Assembly (NCBI RefSeq): GCF_900111895.1
Contig: NZ_FOKB01000001.1
Span: 935,177 to 999,176 of the forward strand
DNA from: Pseudomonas simiae
GTDB lineage: Bacteria > Pseudomonadota > Gammaproteobacteria > Pseudomonadales > Pseudomonadaceae
Length of the DNA: 64,000 bases
Direction: 5' to 3'
Shown: positions 55,630 to 64,000 of the stretch, in pieces
Position numbering within the stretch: position 1 is the first letter of the stretch
How the letters are laid out: every line of letters begins with the position of its first letter
Notes under the pieces: model-generated
Databases searched by the model: none
What the model saw: the letters and a program-made list of their open reading frames with translations, nothing else
What the model was told of the DNA's origin: nothing
Translations under genes and position numbers: made by a program

Positions 55630-56176
55630 CGCGCTTGCCCGGCATCATGCGCAATGCCGTGTTGTCCCGCAGGATGTAGTGGTGGGCGATCCCCGCCAGT
55701 GCATGCAGCCCGATCAGCCAATAACCGACCTTGCCAAACCACACATGCCACCCCTCGATCTGTTTGGCCAGGTCCTTGTTCTCGCCGATCAACGGCGGCA
55801 ATTCCATCCCGTAGAACATCACCGAATGACCCTCGGCACTGACAATCAGCCAACCCGCAATCGGCATGCCGATCATCAACGCGTACAGCGCAACGTGCAT
55901 CAGGGTCGCCAACAGGGTTTGCCATTGCGGCGGCGCCGGCACGATCTTCGGCGCCACGCCCAGGCTGCGTGCGAACAACCGCAGCCACACCAGCACAAAC
56001 ACGGTGAGGCCGAACATGAAGTGCATCTCCACGATCAACGTTCGCGCACCGCTGCCTTTGGGAAACTGGCCGCGTAATTCAATGCAGGCGTATACCACCG
56101 CCAGCAGCACCACCATCAACCAGTGCAGCGCGATCGACATGCTGCTGTAGCGTGTATCGGAGTTTTTCCACGGCAT
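55619..56176 (-). CDS. Cytochrome b561 family membrane protein
   Basis: The 185-residue protein has four membrane helices and the b561 histidines (SIALHWLMVVLLAVVYA; VEMHFMFGLTVFVLVWLRLFAR; LATLMHVALYALMIGMPIAGWL; VWFGKVGYWLIGLHALAGIAHHYI), which bind two b-type haems. The ATG at 56176 is chosen over an upstream in-frame codon. In other bacteria such proteins (CybB) oxidise superoxide in the membrane or serve as electron carriers; the partner here is unknown. Confidence 0.88.
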   Translation of the reverse strand: MPWKNSDTRYSSMSIALHWLMVVLLAVVYACIELRGQFPKGSGARTLIVEMHFMFGLTVFVLVWLRLFARSLGVAPKIVPAPPQWQTLLATLMHVALYALMIGMPIAGWLIVSAEGHSVMFYGMELPPLIGENKDLAKQIEGWHVWFGKVGYWLIGLHALAGIAHHYILRDNTALRMMPGKRANP

Positions 56177-56290
56177 CGCTGGGTTCCTCACTCATCAGGG
56201 CAAACCTCCATTCTTGGGTGATGGAGTCCTTTTACTGTATGCCGGTTTTGAGCGGTTTGCCTGGCGTAAGTGGCGTAGTTTTGACCTCGA

Positions 56291-57121
56291 TCAGTAGCTC
56301 TGTGGCATTTCTCCACGGGCCAGCCGTGCATTGATGTCGAGGATGACCGCAGGCAGGTCATTGATCGTGTCGATCAGGTAATGCGGGCGCGAGCCTTCGA
56401 ACATCGCCACGATACGCTTGCGTTCGCTGGCCAGGGCGCCGCCGTCCAAGGCACGGAACTGCTCGTAGGTCAGGCCCAGGGCATTGCCGGAGCAGGTCAG
56501 GGCCACGGTCCACATCCCGGCGCGGCGGCCTTCGAGGATACCCGGCACGGTGTCGTCGACCTTCACGCACGCCGCCACATCGTCAATACCCAGCGCAATC
56601 ACGTTGGCCAGCGCCTGGGCTGGCCATGGGCGGCCATTGGGTACTTCGTCGGTAGCGACCACATGGTCGGCGATATAGCCGTTGGTGGCCGCCAGGGCGA
56701 CGACTTTATCCATGACTTGCTTGGGGTAGCCGGAGCAGGAGCCGATCTTGATGCCTTGCACGCGCAGCCGGGCAATGGTGTCGAGGGCGCCGGGGATCAG
56801 CGCCGAGTGTTCGGCGATTTTCTCGATCTGCAAGGGCATGAAGCGCTGGTAGATGGCAGTCACGTCGTCATCCGTGGGCGTGCGGCCGAAGGCTTTGCGG
56901 TAGCGTTCGGCGACCTGTGGCTGGTCGCAGAGGGTGCGGATGTGGTCCCACTTGCCCATGCCCATCGGGCCACGGGCTTCTTCGATGGAAACCTGTACGT
57001 CGAACTCGGCAAAGGCCTCGACAAAAATCTGCGTGGGGGCGAATGAGCCGAAGTCGACCACGGTGCCGGCCCAGTCAAGGATGACGGCCTGGAGGGTGTT
57101 GGGGTTTTGATAGTTCATCAT
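56291..57121 (-). CDS. phnX: Phosphonoacetaldehyde hydrolase
   Basis: The 276-residue HAD enzyme has the nucleophile motif DWAGT (Asp16) and the Schiff-base lysine Lys57 in [11 protein letters not shown], which together are diagnostic for phosphonatase; [10 protein letters not shown] and [22 protein letters not shown] follow. It cleaves phosphonoacetaldehyde to acetaldehyde and phosphate. It lies 25 bp after phnW and completes 2-aminoethylphosphonate breakdown. Two ATG codons are adjacent and either may be used. Confidence 0.96.
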   Translation of the reverse strand: MMNYQNPNTLQAVILDWAGTVVDFGSFAPTQIFVEAFAEFDVQVSIEEARGPMGMGKWDHIRTLCDQPQVAERYRKAFGRTPTDDDVTAIYQRFMPLQIEKIAEHSALIPGALDTIARLRVQGIKIGSCSGYPKQVMDKVVALAATNGYIADHVVATDEVPNGRPWPAQALANVIALGIDDVAACVKVDDTVPGILEGRRAGMWTVALTCSGNALGLTYEQFRALDGGALASERKRIVAMFEGSRPHYLIDTINDLPAVILDINARLARGEMPQSY

Positions 57122-57146
57122 TCAGATCCTGTGGGTTATGGGGAAA

Positions 57147-58256
57147 TCAAACGTCCAACACTTCCATTTCTTGCAGCACGTCGGCGATCGCCTTGACCGC
57201 CGCTCGCATCCCTGCCGCGTCGACATGGCCAATGCAGCCCACGCGGAAGGTTTCCACCTGGGTCAATTTGCCGGGATACAGAATGAAACCCTTGGCCTTG
57301 ACCCGCTCATAGAAATCCTTGAACTGATAGCGCGGGTCCCTCGGTGCATGGAAGGTGACGATGATCGGCGCCTGGATGTCAGCCGGCAGGAAGCTGCGCA
57401 GGCCCCGTTCGGCCATGCCGTCGAGCAACGCCTGGCAGTTGCTGGCGTAGCGTTTATGCCGCGCGATCAGGCCGCCTTCCTCCTGGTACTGCAGCAGCGC
57501 TTCGTGCAGGGCGGCGACTACATGGGTAGGAGGGGTGAAGCGCCACTGACCGGTCTTGGCCATGTAGCTGTGTTGGTCGAACAGGTCCATCGCCAGGGAG
57601 TGGCAATTGCCTTGAGCGGCGGCCAGCGCCTGTTTGTTGGCGAAGACGAACCCCATGCCCGGCACGCCTTCCAGGCACTTGCCGGAGGCGGCGACCAGCG
57701 CGTCGAATGGCACTTCGCGGGCGTCGATCGCCAGCGCGCCAAAAGAACTCATGGCGTCGATGATCAAGCGTTTGTCGTGGGCTTTAACGACCTGGGCAAT
57801 CTCCGGCAATGGGTTGAGGATGCCGGTGCTAGTTTCGCAGTGGATGAGCGCGACGTGGGTGATGGCCGGGTCGGCGCGTAGCAGACGGTCCACATCGGCG
57901 GCGGTCGTGGGCTCATCCTCGGCGGTTTCAAAGGTGCTGAACGCGCGGCCCAAGACTTCGCAGATTTTCGCCAGGCGCTTGCCATACGCGCCGTTGATCA
58001 GCACCAGCACCTTGCCGTCACGCGGGACGAGGGTGCCGATGGCGGCTTCGACGGCGAAGGTGCCGCTGCCCTGCAAGGGGACACAATGGTGGCTGCCTTC
58101 GCCGTTGAGGATCGCCAGCAATTGCTCGCACACGCTGGCCGTGAGTTGGTTGAAGCGGTCGTCCCATGACCCCCAGTCCACCATCATGGCTTGGCGGGTG
58201 CGGTTCGATGTGGTCAGGGGGCCAGGGGTCAGCAGGATCGGCGCGGCAGTGGTCAT
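57147..58256 (-). CDS. phnW: 2-aminoethylphosphonate:pyruvate transaminase
   Basis: The 369-residue PLP aminotransferase has the signature region [29 protein letters not shown] at the N-terminus and the PLP lysine Lys193 in [15 protein letters not shown]. It converts 2-aminoethylphosphonate and pyruvate to phosphonoacetaldehyde and alanine. The ATG at 58256 gives the family length; a longer open frame upstream overlaps the divergent promoter. It is divergent from a LysR gene. Confidence 0.96.
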   Translation of the reverse strand: MTTAAPILLTPGPLTTSNRTRQAMMVDWGSWDDRFNQLTASVCEQLLAILNGEGSHHCVPLQGSGTFAVEAAIGTLVPRDGKVLVLINGAYGKRLAKICEVLGRAFSTFETAEDEPTTAADVDRLLRADPAITHVALIHCETSTGILNPLPEIAQVVKAHDKRLIIDAMSSFGALAIDAREVPFDALVAASGKCLEGVPGMGFVFANKQALAAAQGNCHSLAMDLFDQHSYMAKTGQWRFTPPTHVVAALHEALLQYQEEGGLIARHKRYASNCQALLDGMAERGLRSFLPADIQAPIIVTFHAPRDPRYQFKDFYERVKAKGFILYPGKLTQVETFRVGCIGHVDAAGMRAAVKAIADVLQEMEVLDV

Positions 58257-58369
58257 CTCAAGTCCTCGCAAGGCATCGGGGGGTGAAGCTACGGCGCTTA
58301 AATTGCAGTTTGGCTTGTTATCAATCAAATTGTTTGTTGTTATGCGAGCTATCAGTGAGGCCGATAGCC

Positions 58370-59230
58370 ATGAATTTGTTCCAACTGCGTGCATTCGATG
58401 CCGTGGCCCGCGAGGGCAGCTTTACTCGTGCCGCCGCACGGCTGTTCATCAGCCAGCCGGCGGTGACCGGGCACATCAAGGCCCTGGAGGAGTACTACCA
58501 GATCCCGTTGCTGCGGCGCACCGCGCGACGGGTTGAGTTGACCGAGGAGGGCGCACGCCTGGCGTCAATCACCCGGGCGATCTTTGGCCTGGTGGACGAA
58601 GCGCAGACGATGCTGGAGGCCAACCGTCAATTGCTCACCGGGCGGCTGGAAGTGGCAGCGGACGGCCCGCACCTGGTGATGCCAATGATCGCCAGCCTGC
58701 GAGCGCGTTACCCGGGGATCACCGTGAACCTGCGCCTGGGCAATGCCCAGGAAACCCTGGCGGCGCTTATGTCCGAGCATGCGGATGTGGCGGTGCTCAC
58801 CGAAGTGGCGCCGCGCAATGGCCTGCACCTGCAACCGTTGAGTGAGTCGCGGATCTGCGCGCTGGTGCCGGCTGCGCATCCGTGGGCGATGCAATCCGGG
58901 GGCATTCGCTTGGCGCAATTGAATGAGGTGATCATGGTGCTGCGCGAACCCAGCTCGATCACCCGGCGTACGTTCGATGAAGCGTGTGCCGCGACCGGTG
59001 TAAAACCCAAGGTGCTGCTGGAACTCGACAGCCGTGAAGCGGTGACCGAGGCCGTCGCCGCCGAGTTGGGCGTCGGTGTGGTCTCGTCCATGGAGGTCAG
59101 CCAGGACCCACGCGTGCGGGCGGTACCGCTGCTGGGTGATGGCCTGGTGAACCGGCATGTGCTCGGTTGCATGGAGCGGCGCCGGTCGCTGCGCCTGATT
59201 CAGGCGTTCTTCGAGCTGGCGCCGGGCTGA
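58370..59230 (+). CDS. LysR-family regulator of the phnWX genes
   Basis: The 286-residue protein has the LysR HTH ([61 protein letters not shown]) and a two-lobe effector domain ([53 protein letters not shown]). It is divergent from phnW; the 113-bp gap holds an A+T-rich tract with TTGTTATCAATCAAATTG. The usual role is activation by 2-aminoethylphosphonate or its products. Its end overlaps the convergent second LysR gene by 31 bp. Confidence 0.9.
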   Translation: MNLFQLRAFDAVAREGSFTRAAARLFISQPAVTGHIKALEEYYQIPLLRRTARRVELTEEGARLASITRAIFGLVDEAQTMLEANRQLLTGRLEVAADGPHLVMPMIASLRARYPGITVNLRLGNAQETLAALMSEHADVAVLTEVAPRNGLHLQPLSESRICALVPAAHPWAMQSGGIRLAQLNEVIMVLREPSSITRRTFDEACAATGVKPKVLLELDSREAVTEAVAAELGVGVVSSMEVSQDPRVRAVPLLGDGLVNRHVLGCMERRRSLRLIQAFFELAPG

Positions 59231-60096
59231 AGACTCTCGCGCATGATGTCGAGGAACGTCGCCACCACCCGCCGTGAGCTCTGCTCCTTGAGGCACACCA
59301 GGGTTTCTTTCATCCGCTGGCTGCAATCGCGGATCGGCATGGCGTAGACCCGTGAGTCCGCGCCGAACTCCGCCGCCGAGACCACCCCCACGCCAATCCC
59401 CACCACCACCGCTTCTCGTGCGGCTTCACGGCCTTCGACCTGGATCGCCGGGCGAATGCGCAGCCCGGCCTGGCTCATCTCCTGCTCCAGGGTCTGGCGG
59501 GTGACAGAGCCCGTTTCCCTGAGCACCAGGGGCGTGTCGTCCAGGTCGGCCAGGCAGATAGATTCGCGCCCGGCCCACGGGTGGTTGCGCGCGACAAAAG
59601 CCAGTAGCTGGTCGTCGGGCAGGGGCAACGACAAGAGCCGTTCGTCATCGACATCGCGCCCCAGCAAGGCCAGGTCGGCCTGGTAGTTGTACAGGCGAAA
59701 CAGTGATTCGTCGGTATTGCCGGTTTCGATCTTCACGCTGATGCCCGGGTAGCGCTCGCAAAAACGCGCGATCTGCGGCAGCACGTGGACCGGTGCGTCC
59801 ACCGCCAGCGTCAGGGTGCCGGTGAGCAGGGCGCGCGAGTCTTGCAGCAGTTCCTCGGCTTCGGCCTGGATCACGAACAGGCGTTGGGTGATGGCGAGCA
59901 GGCGTTCACCCAGGTCGGTCAGGCGCACTGCACGTTTGTTGCGATGAAACAGCAACACCCCAAAGCGCTCTTCAAGTTTGCGCACCTGGTCGGAGATCGC
60001 CGGTTGCGTGAGGAACAGCCGTTCGGCGGCCTGGGTAAAGCTGCCGTGGACCGCTACGGCGTGAAAGGCTTTGAGTTGCGCATGAGACACCGACAT
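59200..60096 (-). CDS. LysR-family transcriptional regulator
   Basis: The 298-residue protein has the HTH region MSVSHAQLKAFHAVAVHGSFTQAAERLFLTQPAISDQVRKLEERFGVLLFHRNKRAVRLTDLGERLL and a binding domain resembling that of the phnW regulator (GTLTLAVDAPVHVLPQIARFCERYPGISVKIETGNTDESLFRLYNYQADLALLG; EGREAAREAVVVGIGVGVVSAAEFG). The two are paralogues. It is divergent from the antiporter-like MFS gene, so it probably controls that transporter. Confidence 0.9.
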   Translation of the reverse strand: MSVSHAQLKAFHAVAVHGSFTQAAERLFLTQPAISDQVRKLEERFGVLLFHRNKRAVRLTDLGERLLAITQRLFVIQAEAEELLQDSRALLTGTLTLAVDAPVHVLPQIARFCERYPGISVKIETGNTDESLFRLYNYQADLALLGRDVDDERLLSLPLPDDQLLAFVARNHPWAGRESICLADLDDTPLVLRETGSVTRQTLEQEMSQAGLRIRPAIQVEGREAAREAVVVGIGVGVVSAAEFGADSRVYAMPIRDCSQRMKETLVCLKEQSSRRVVATFLDIMRESLQPGASSKNA

Positions 60097-60351
60097 GAAC
60101 AGACCTCCTACAAGCTCAGCTTATATTTGAAATACGATAAATCGATTTTACCTATTAGTCTGCCGTTGCTTTTATACGCCTCAGTCGCCGTAGGTTGAGT
60201 CCTACAACCGCGGTGGCCATGAGCCCTGGCAAACAGCGCTCATCTGACCAATGCCGTTCCCCAGGGACCGGTGTTGCAGTGCTCAACAATAAAAAAACAG
60301 GCATTTGCTTCGCGATTCTGCCGGCACACTCAACCTGAGGTCAGAACCACC

Positions 60352-61677
60352 ATGAATATCCCTATGGGTAGCATCAAGCGTTGGCGCGTGCAGATTTTCG
60401 CCATCACCTGGCTGGCGTACGCCGCCTTTTACTTCACTCGCAAAGCGTTTTCGGTGGCCAAGCTGGGCATTGGCGACGACCCGAGCTTCCCCCTCGATAA
60501 AATGATGATGGCCAACCTGGACGGTCTCTACCTGGCGGCGTATGCCGTCGGGCAATTCACCTGGGGGATGTTGGCCGATCGCTTCGGGCCACGGGTCGTG
60601 GTGCTGGGCGGCTTGTTGATTTCCGCTGCCGCCGCCCTGGTCATGGGCACGTTCGCGACCTTGCCGATCTTTGTCACATGCATGTTGATCCAAGGCCTGG
60701 CGCAGTCCACCGGCTGGTCGGGGTTGTGCAAGAACCTCGGTAGTTTCTTCCCGGCGCAACAGCGCGGACGGGTACTGGGGTTGTGGAGTTCGTGCTACGC
60801 GTTCGGTGGCTTGGTAGCCTCGCCCTTTGCAGGGTGGTGGGCCTACACCTTGATAGGCAGCTGGCACGCGGCGTTTATCTCCAGTGCGGTGGTGGTGGCG
60901 CTGGTGGCGCTGCTGTTCTTTATCTTCCAGCGCAACACGCCGCAGGATGTGGGCTTGCCCGCCGTCGAACCGGAGCCGGCGTTGAGTGCGGAGGAGGCCG
61001 CCGCCGAAAAACGCATCAGCGTGCTGGAGCCATTACGCGCGATCTTGCGCAACCGCACGGTGCTGACCCTGGGGCTGGCGTATTTTCTGTTGAAACCGGC
61101 GCGTTACGCGATCCTGTTGTGGGGCCCGGTGATCGTCTACGAACAGATGCCGTCGGTGGGCAAAGTGGGGGCGGCGATCGTGCCCACGGCGTTCGAGCTG
61201 GCGGGCTTGCTCGGTCCGGTACTGATCGGCCTGGCTTCCGACAAACTCTTTGGTGCCCGCCGCATGCCCGCCTGTGTGCTCAGCCTGCTGGCCCTGACCG
61301 TGGCCCTGGCCTTGTTCATGGGGGCGCTGCATACCGGTAGTGTGGTGCTGGTGATGGCCTTGCTGTTTGTCATGGGCCTGACCCTGTACGGGCCGGACTC
61401 GATGATCAGCAGCACCGCTGCCATCGACTTCGGCACCGCCAAGGCCGGTGCCACCGCCGCGGGCTTTGTGAATGGCTGCGGCTCGGTGGGCGCGATCCTC
61501 GGCGGGCTGCTGCCGGGGTACTTCGATACCGTAACGGTGTTTATCGTGTTTGCCGGGGCTGCGTTGTTTTCTTCGCTGGTGTTGATGCCGTACTGGAACG
61601 CCCGGCCGGCAGTGCTGGCCCAGGTCGGGGATTTCGTGCCGGACTGTAACGTGGCGGTCAAACCCTTGCGAACCTGA
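60352..61677 (+). CDS. MFS transporter, organophosphate:phosphate antiporter (GlpT/UhpT-like) family
   Basis: The 441-residue, 12-helix protein has the GlpT/UhpT family pattern: WLAYAAFYFTRKAFSVAKLGI in helix 1, YAVGQFTWGMLADRFGPRVVVLGGLLISAAAALVMG, and STGWSGLCKNLGSFFPAQQRGRVLGLWSSCYAFGG. Members exchange phosphate esters or similar anions. Placed beside phnWX and facing the second LysR, it is a candidate for uptake of 2-aminoethylphosphonate or a related phosphonate. This is inference from context. Confidence 0.85.
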   Translation: MNIPMGSIKRWRVQIFAITWLAYAAFYFTRKAFSVAKLGIGDDPSFPLDKMMMANLDGLYLAAYAVGQFTWGMLADRFGPRVVVLGGLLISAAAALVMGTFATLPIFVTCMLIQGLAQSTGWSGLCKNLGSFFPAQQRGRVLGLWSSCYAFGGLVASPFAGWWAYTLIGSWHAAFISSAVVVALVALLFFIFQRNTPQDVGLPAVEPEPALSAEEAAAEKRISVLEPLRAILRNRTVLTLGLAYFLLKPARYAILLWGPVIVYEQMPSVGKVGAAIVPTAFELAGLLGPVLIGLASDKLFGARRMPACVLSLLALTVALALFMGALHTGSVVLVMALLFVMGLTLYGPDSMISSTAAIDFGTAKAGATAAGFVNGCGSVGAILGGLLPGYFDTVTVFIVFAGAALFSSLVLMPYWNARPAVLAQVGDFVPDCNVAVKPLRT

Positions 61678-61786
61678 GGGGTATGGCCGGTTTTTTGGTG
61701 GATTAGAGCGTTTTTGCCCTATAAACTCTGCCCCCAAAGCGCCGGCCAGTAGACGTTTCGGCGCGATGGATAGAAGAGAGTGAGTC

Positions 61787-62494
61787 ATGGGCGCACAGTG
61801 GAAAGTCAAACATAAAGAAGCGGCAGCGAATGCCAAGGGCAAGATCTTCGGCAAGCTGGTGAAAGAAATCACCATCGCCGCGCGCAACGGCGCCGATACC
61901 TCGACCAACGCTCACCTGCGTCTGGTGGTGGAACAGGCCAAAAAGGCCTCGATGCCCAAGGAAACCCTGGACCGCGCCATCAAGAAAGGCGCCGGTCTGC
62001 TCGGCGAAACCGTGCAGTACCATCGCGTGACCTATGAGGGGTTCGCCCCGCACCAGGTGCCGCTGATCGTCGAGTGCGTGACCGACAACATCAACCGTAC
62101 CGTGGCGGAAATCCGCGTGGCATTCCGCAAGGGCCAACTCGGTGCTTCCGGCTCCGTGGCCTGGGATTTCAACCACGTCGGCCTGATCGAAGCCTCGCCG
62201 GACAGCCCGGACGCCGATCCGGAAATGGCAGCCATTGAAGCCGGCGCCCAGGATTTCGAAGAGGGTGAAGAAGAAGGCACCACCCTGTTCATCACCGAGA
62301 CCACCGACCTCGACGCCGTACAGAAAGCCTTGCCGGAGCAGGGGTTCACCGTGCTGTCGGCCAAGTTGGGCTATATCTCGAAGAACCCGGTGAGCGGGTT
62401 GAGCGATGAGCAAATGGCGGAAGTCGAAGCCTTCCTCGAAGGCTTGGACAACCATGATGACGTTCAGGACATGTTCGTCGGTCTGGCGGGCTAA
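61787..62494 (+). CDS. YebC/PmpR-family protein
   Basis: The 235-residue protein has the YebC pattern ([63 protein letters not shown], then [46 protein letters not shown]). It begins [11 protein letters not shown] rather than the usual MAGHSKW, so it is the second, YeeN-like paralogue. The family was called a transcription regulator, and some members are now reported to act on stalled ribosomes. Negative charge at the C-terminal side (EEGEEEG) is usual. Confidence 0.9.
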   Translation: MGAQWKVKHKEAAANAKGKIFGKLVKEITIAARNGADTSTNAHLRLVVEQAKKASMPKETLDRAIKKGAGLLGETVQYHRVTYEGFAPHQVPLIVECVTDNINRTVAEIRVAFRKGQLGASGSVAWDFNHVGLIEASPDSPDADPEMAAIEAGAQDFEEGEEEGTTLFITETTDLDAVQKALPEQGFTVLSAKLGYISKNPVSGLSDEQMAEVEAFLEGLDNHDDVQDMFVGLAG

Positions 62495-62505
62495 AACACG
62501 CTAAC

Positions 62506-62600
62506 AAATGTGGGCGCTGGCGTGCCTGCGATGAAGTCGTGTCATTCACTTTTTCAGTGATCGATACACCGCTATCGCAGGCACGCCAGCGCCCACATTT
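62506..62600. repeat. REP doublet with co-varying arms
   Basis: The 27-bp arms (62506-62532 and 62574-62600) are exact reverse complements. Compared with the other copies in this window, AGCTGGCTTGCC is here CGCTGGCGTGCC, and both changes are mirrored in the opposite arm, so pairing is kept. It lies between the convergent yebC-type and kinase genes. Confidence 0.85.
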
Positions 62601-62610
62601 GGATTGGGTT

Positions 62611-63903
62611 TCAGCCCCGGCTCAGCAGTGATTCGATTTCGTTGAACCCCGGTCGTGCCAGCACATCAGGCTGACAGCAGCTTTTTTGCAACGCTGCCAG
62701 TCCATCACTCAGCTGTTCCTCAACCCGCTCCAACAATTCCCCCAACAACACCCCAAACGCCCGCACTTCAATCCGCTGCAAGGCCCTGGTTTCCACGCCA
62801 TCGGCCGTGGCATGGAACGACGCCGCGCCAAAATCCCCCAGCAAACAGTCTCCCGCCTCATTCCACAGAATATTGTGGCCATACAGGTCGCCATGGGTGA
62901 TGCCGTGGCGATGCAGATGCGCCGCGACCGACGCGATGCCCCTTGCAATGCGCAGCGCCACATCAAGGCTGAAGCGCGTACCCGGTTCATAGATGTCGCG
63001 GGTGCACGAAGCCAGGCTGGGCAGGGCTGCGAGGTTGCGGTAGCTCGGGTCGATCAGGTCCATCACCAGCGCGGCCTGGTCATCCGGGTGGCCGACAACG
63101 CGGCCTTCTACCTTGATCAGGTTAGGGTGCAGCCCGGCGGCGATGCAGGCCTGCATTTCGTGCAGCGGCGAACCATCGCTGGTGATGCTGCCTTTATACA
63201 GTTTGACTGCGACCGGTTTGCCTGACGGTTTCCACAGGGCCTTGCGGATAACGCCGGAGGCGCCTTCGCCAAGGACTTCGGCCAGTTCCAGCTGGGCCCA
63301 GGGAATATCCGGCGTGGCGACATCACCTGTCACCTCCACCGCCATTTCCACCGGGTTACCGGCATAGGCCAGCCAAGTCAGGCTTGGCAGGGCCAGCAAC
63401 CACGCCGGCAACTGGGTGAAACGGTTGGAGGCGATGCGCAGCAATTCGAGGCTGCGGCAGTTGGCCATGCTCTCCGGCAGCTGCGACAGTTGATTGCCGG
63501 CCAGCATCAGCTTTTGCAGCAGCGGGCGTTTGCCCAGTTCATCGGGCAAATGGTGGATGCGGTTGTCGGTCAGGATCAGCCAGCGCAACAACGGCGGCAA
63601 CGCGGCGGCGGGCACGTGGCTGATCTGGTTGGCCTTGAAGCCGATCATGCTCAGCTTGGCGCACAGGCCCAGGCAAGTCGGCAGCTCGGTGAACAGGTTG
63701 TCTGAACAGAACAGCACACGCAGGTGGGGCAGGCGATGCAGGTCGTCGGGCAGGCTGCTCAGGGCGTTACCGCTGAGGTTGAGGATCTCCAGGGAGTCGG
63801 CCAGTTCGAAGATTTCCTGGGGAAATTCGGTCAGCCCGCAGGACAGGTCCAGGCGCGTGATACCGGCCAGTTGGCCGGCCTTGAGTTGGGCGAGAGTATT
63901 CAT
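62611..63903 (-). CDS. Leucine-rich-repeat protein kinase
   Basis: The 430-residue protein joins about seven leucine-rich repeats (residues 13-185; for example LDLSCGLTEFPQEIFELADSLEILNLSGNALSSLPDDL) to a eukaryotic-type kinase domain (about 205-430). All kinase landmarks are present: glycine loop GEGASG (212-217), VAVK lysine 234, helix C Glu249, catalytic loop HGDLYGHN (Asp339, Asn344) and DFG (357-359). No signal or membrane segment is visible, so it is cytoplasmic. The repeats probably choose a protein partner. Targets are unknown. Confidence 0.88.
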   Translation of the reverse strand: MNTLAQLKAGQLAGITRLDLSCGLTEFPQEIFELADSLEILNLSGNALSSLPDDLHRLPHLRVLFCSDNLFTELPTCLGLCAKLSMIGFKANQISHVPAAALPPLLRWLILTDNRIHHLPDELGKRPLLQKLMLAGNQLSQLPESMANCRSLELLRIASNRFTQLPAWLLALPSLTWLAYAGNPVEMAVEVTGDVATPDIPWAQLELAEVLGEGASGVIRKALWKPSGKPVAVKLYKGSITSDGSPLHEMQACIAAGLHPNLIKVEGRVVGHPDDQAALVMDLIDPSYRNLAALPSLASCTRDIYEPGTRFSLDVALRIARGIASVAAHLHRHGITHGDLYGHNILWNEAGDCLLGDFGAASFHATADGVETRALQRIEVRAFGVLLGELLERVEEQLSDGLAALQKSCCQPDVLARPGFNEIESLLSRG

Positions 63904-64000
63904 GAACGCAGCGGTTACTCGGTAAAGGGGCGCAAATGGCGCTCATGATACCGGGTCGTGTGCAGGTTGCGGGTCAGCCTGTTGCAATTGGCCGAGACGG
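63904..64000. other. Right edge of window
   Basis: These 97 bp lie upstream of the kinase gene. I see no complete gene; the region presumably holds the kinase promoter or the end of the next gene. Confidence 0.4.

Overview
This window is chromosomal DNA of a Pseudomonas, most probably of the P. fluorescens group. The reasons are its G+C-rich coding style, the gene order folD - tRNA cluster - tig - clpP - clpX - lon - hupB - ppiD, many single-domain pseudomonad lipoproteins, and about a dozen REP-type inverted repeats (arms of the type TGTGGGAGCNGGCTTGCCTGCGAT or GCGGGCTTGCTCGCGAA) between operons. I see no phage, insertion sequence, plasmid or CRISPR element.

Layout: 1-4038 holds a partial short-chain dehydrogenase, a divergent TetR regulator separated by a perfect 19-bp inverted repeat, and an EmrB/EmrA-like efflux pair. 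4149-11095 (minus strand) is a uronate-utilisation cluster: OprD-type porin, uronate dehydrogenase, sugar lactonase, TRAP transporter (binding protein, small and large membrane subunits) and a mutarotase. 11353-13040 is a GNAT-copC-copD operon. 13184-21686 is reductive pyrimidine catabolism: RutR-like regulator, dihydropyrimidine dehydrogenase PreA/PreT, dihydropyrimidinase, NCS1 permease and an N-carbamoyl-beta-alanine amidohydrolase-type enzyme. 22623-28405 is a tripartite RND efflux operon. 28604-31200 has small envelope proteins, a C39-like lipoprotein without the catalytic cysteine, and the endopeptidase PBP7.

31408-41951 is conserved core: folD, four tRNA genes (Arg, His, Leu, His), the protein-quality-control series tig-clpP-clpX-lon, HU-beta, and the periplasmic foldase PpiD. 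A sigma-32-type promoter precedes lon, and a strongly folded RNA-like segment lies between hupB and ppiD.

42051-54687 is accessory: a GNAT, an MFS exporter with LysR, a DUF2242 lipoprotein, then an orphan aceE with a divergent MarR gene and a second gene that matches only the C-terminal part of AceE. The same 12-bp palindrome (TTGCAATTGCAA) sits upstream of both aceE-type genes. Next come a 28-residue acidic peptide gene, an AraC regulator, a membrane-anchored nitrilase homologue without its catalytic cysteine, and fadH.

54745-63903 contains a D-cysteine desulfhydrase/ACC-deaminase-like enzyme, cytochrome b561, the 2-aminoethylphosphonate genes phnX and phnW with a LysR, a second LysR facing an organophosphate-antiporter-like MFS gene, a YebC/PmpR-family protein, and a leucine-rich-repeat protein kinase with an intact eukaryotic-type catalytic core.

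The best candidates for something new are the aceE/MarR/half-aceE regulon, the 28-residue peptide with its direct repeats and AraC/pseudo-nitrilase partners, the folded RNA 3' of hupB, and the LRR-kinase. All assignments are from reading the sequence; no database search was run.
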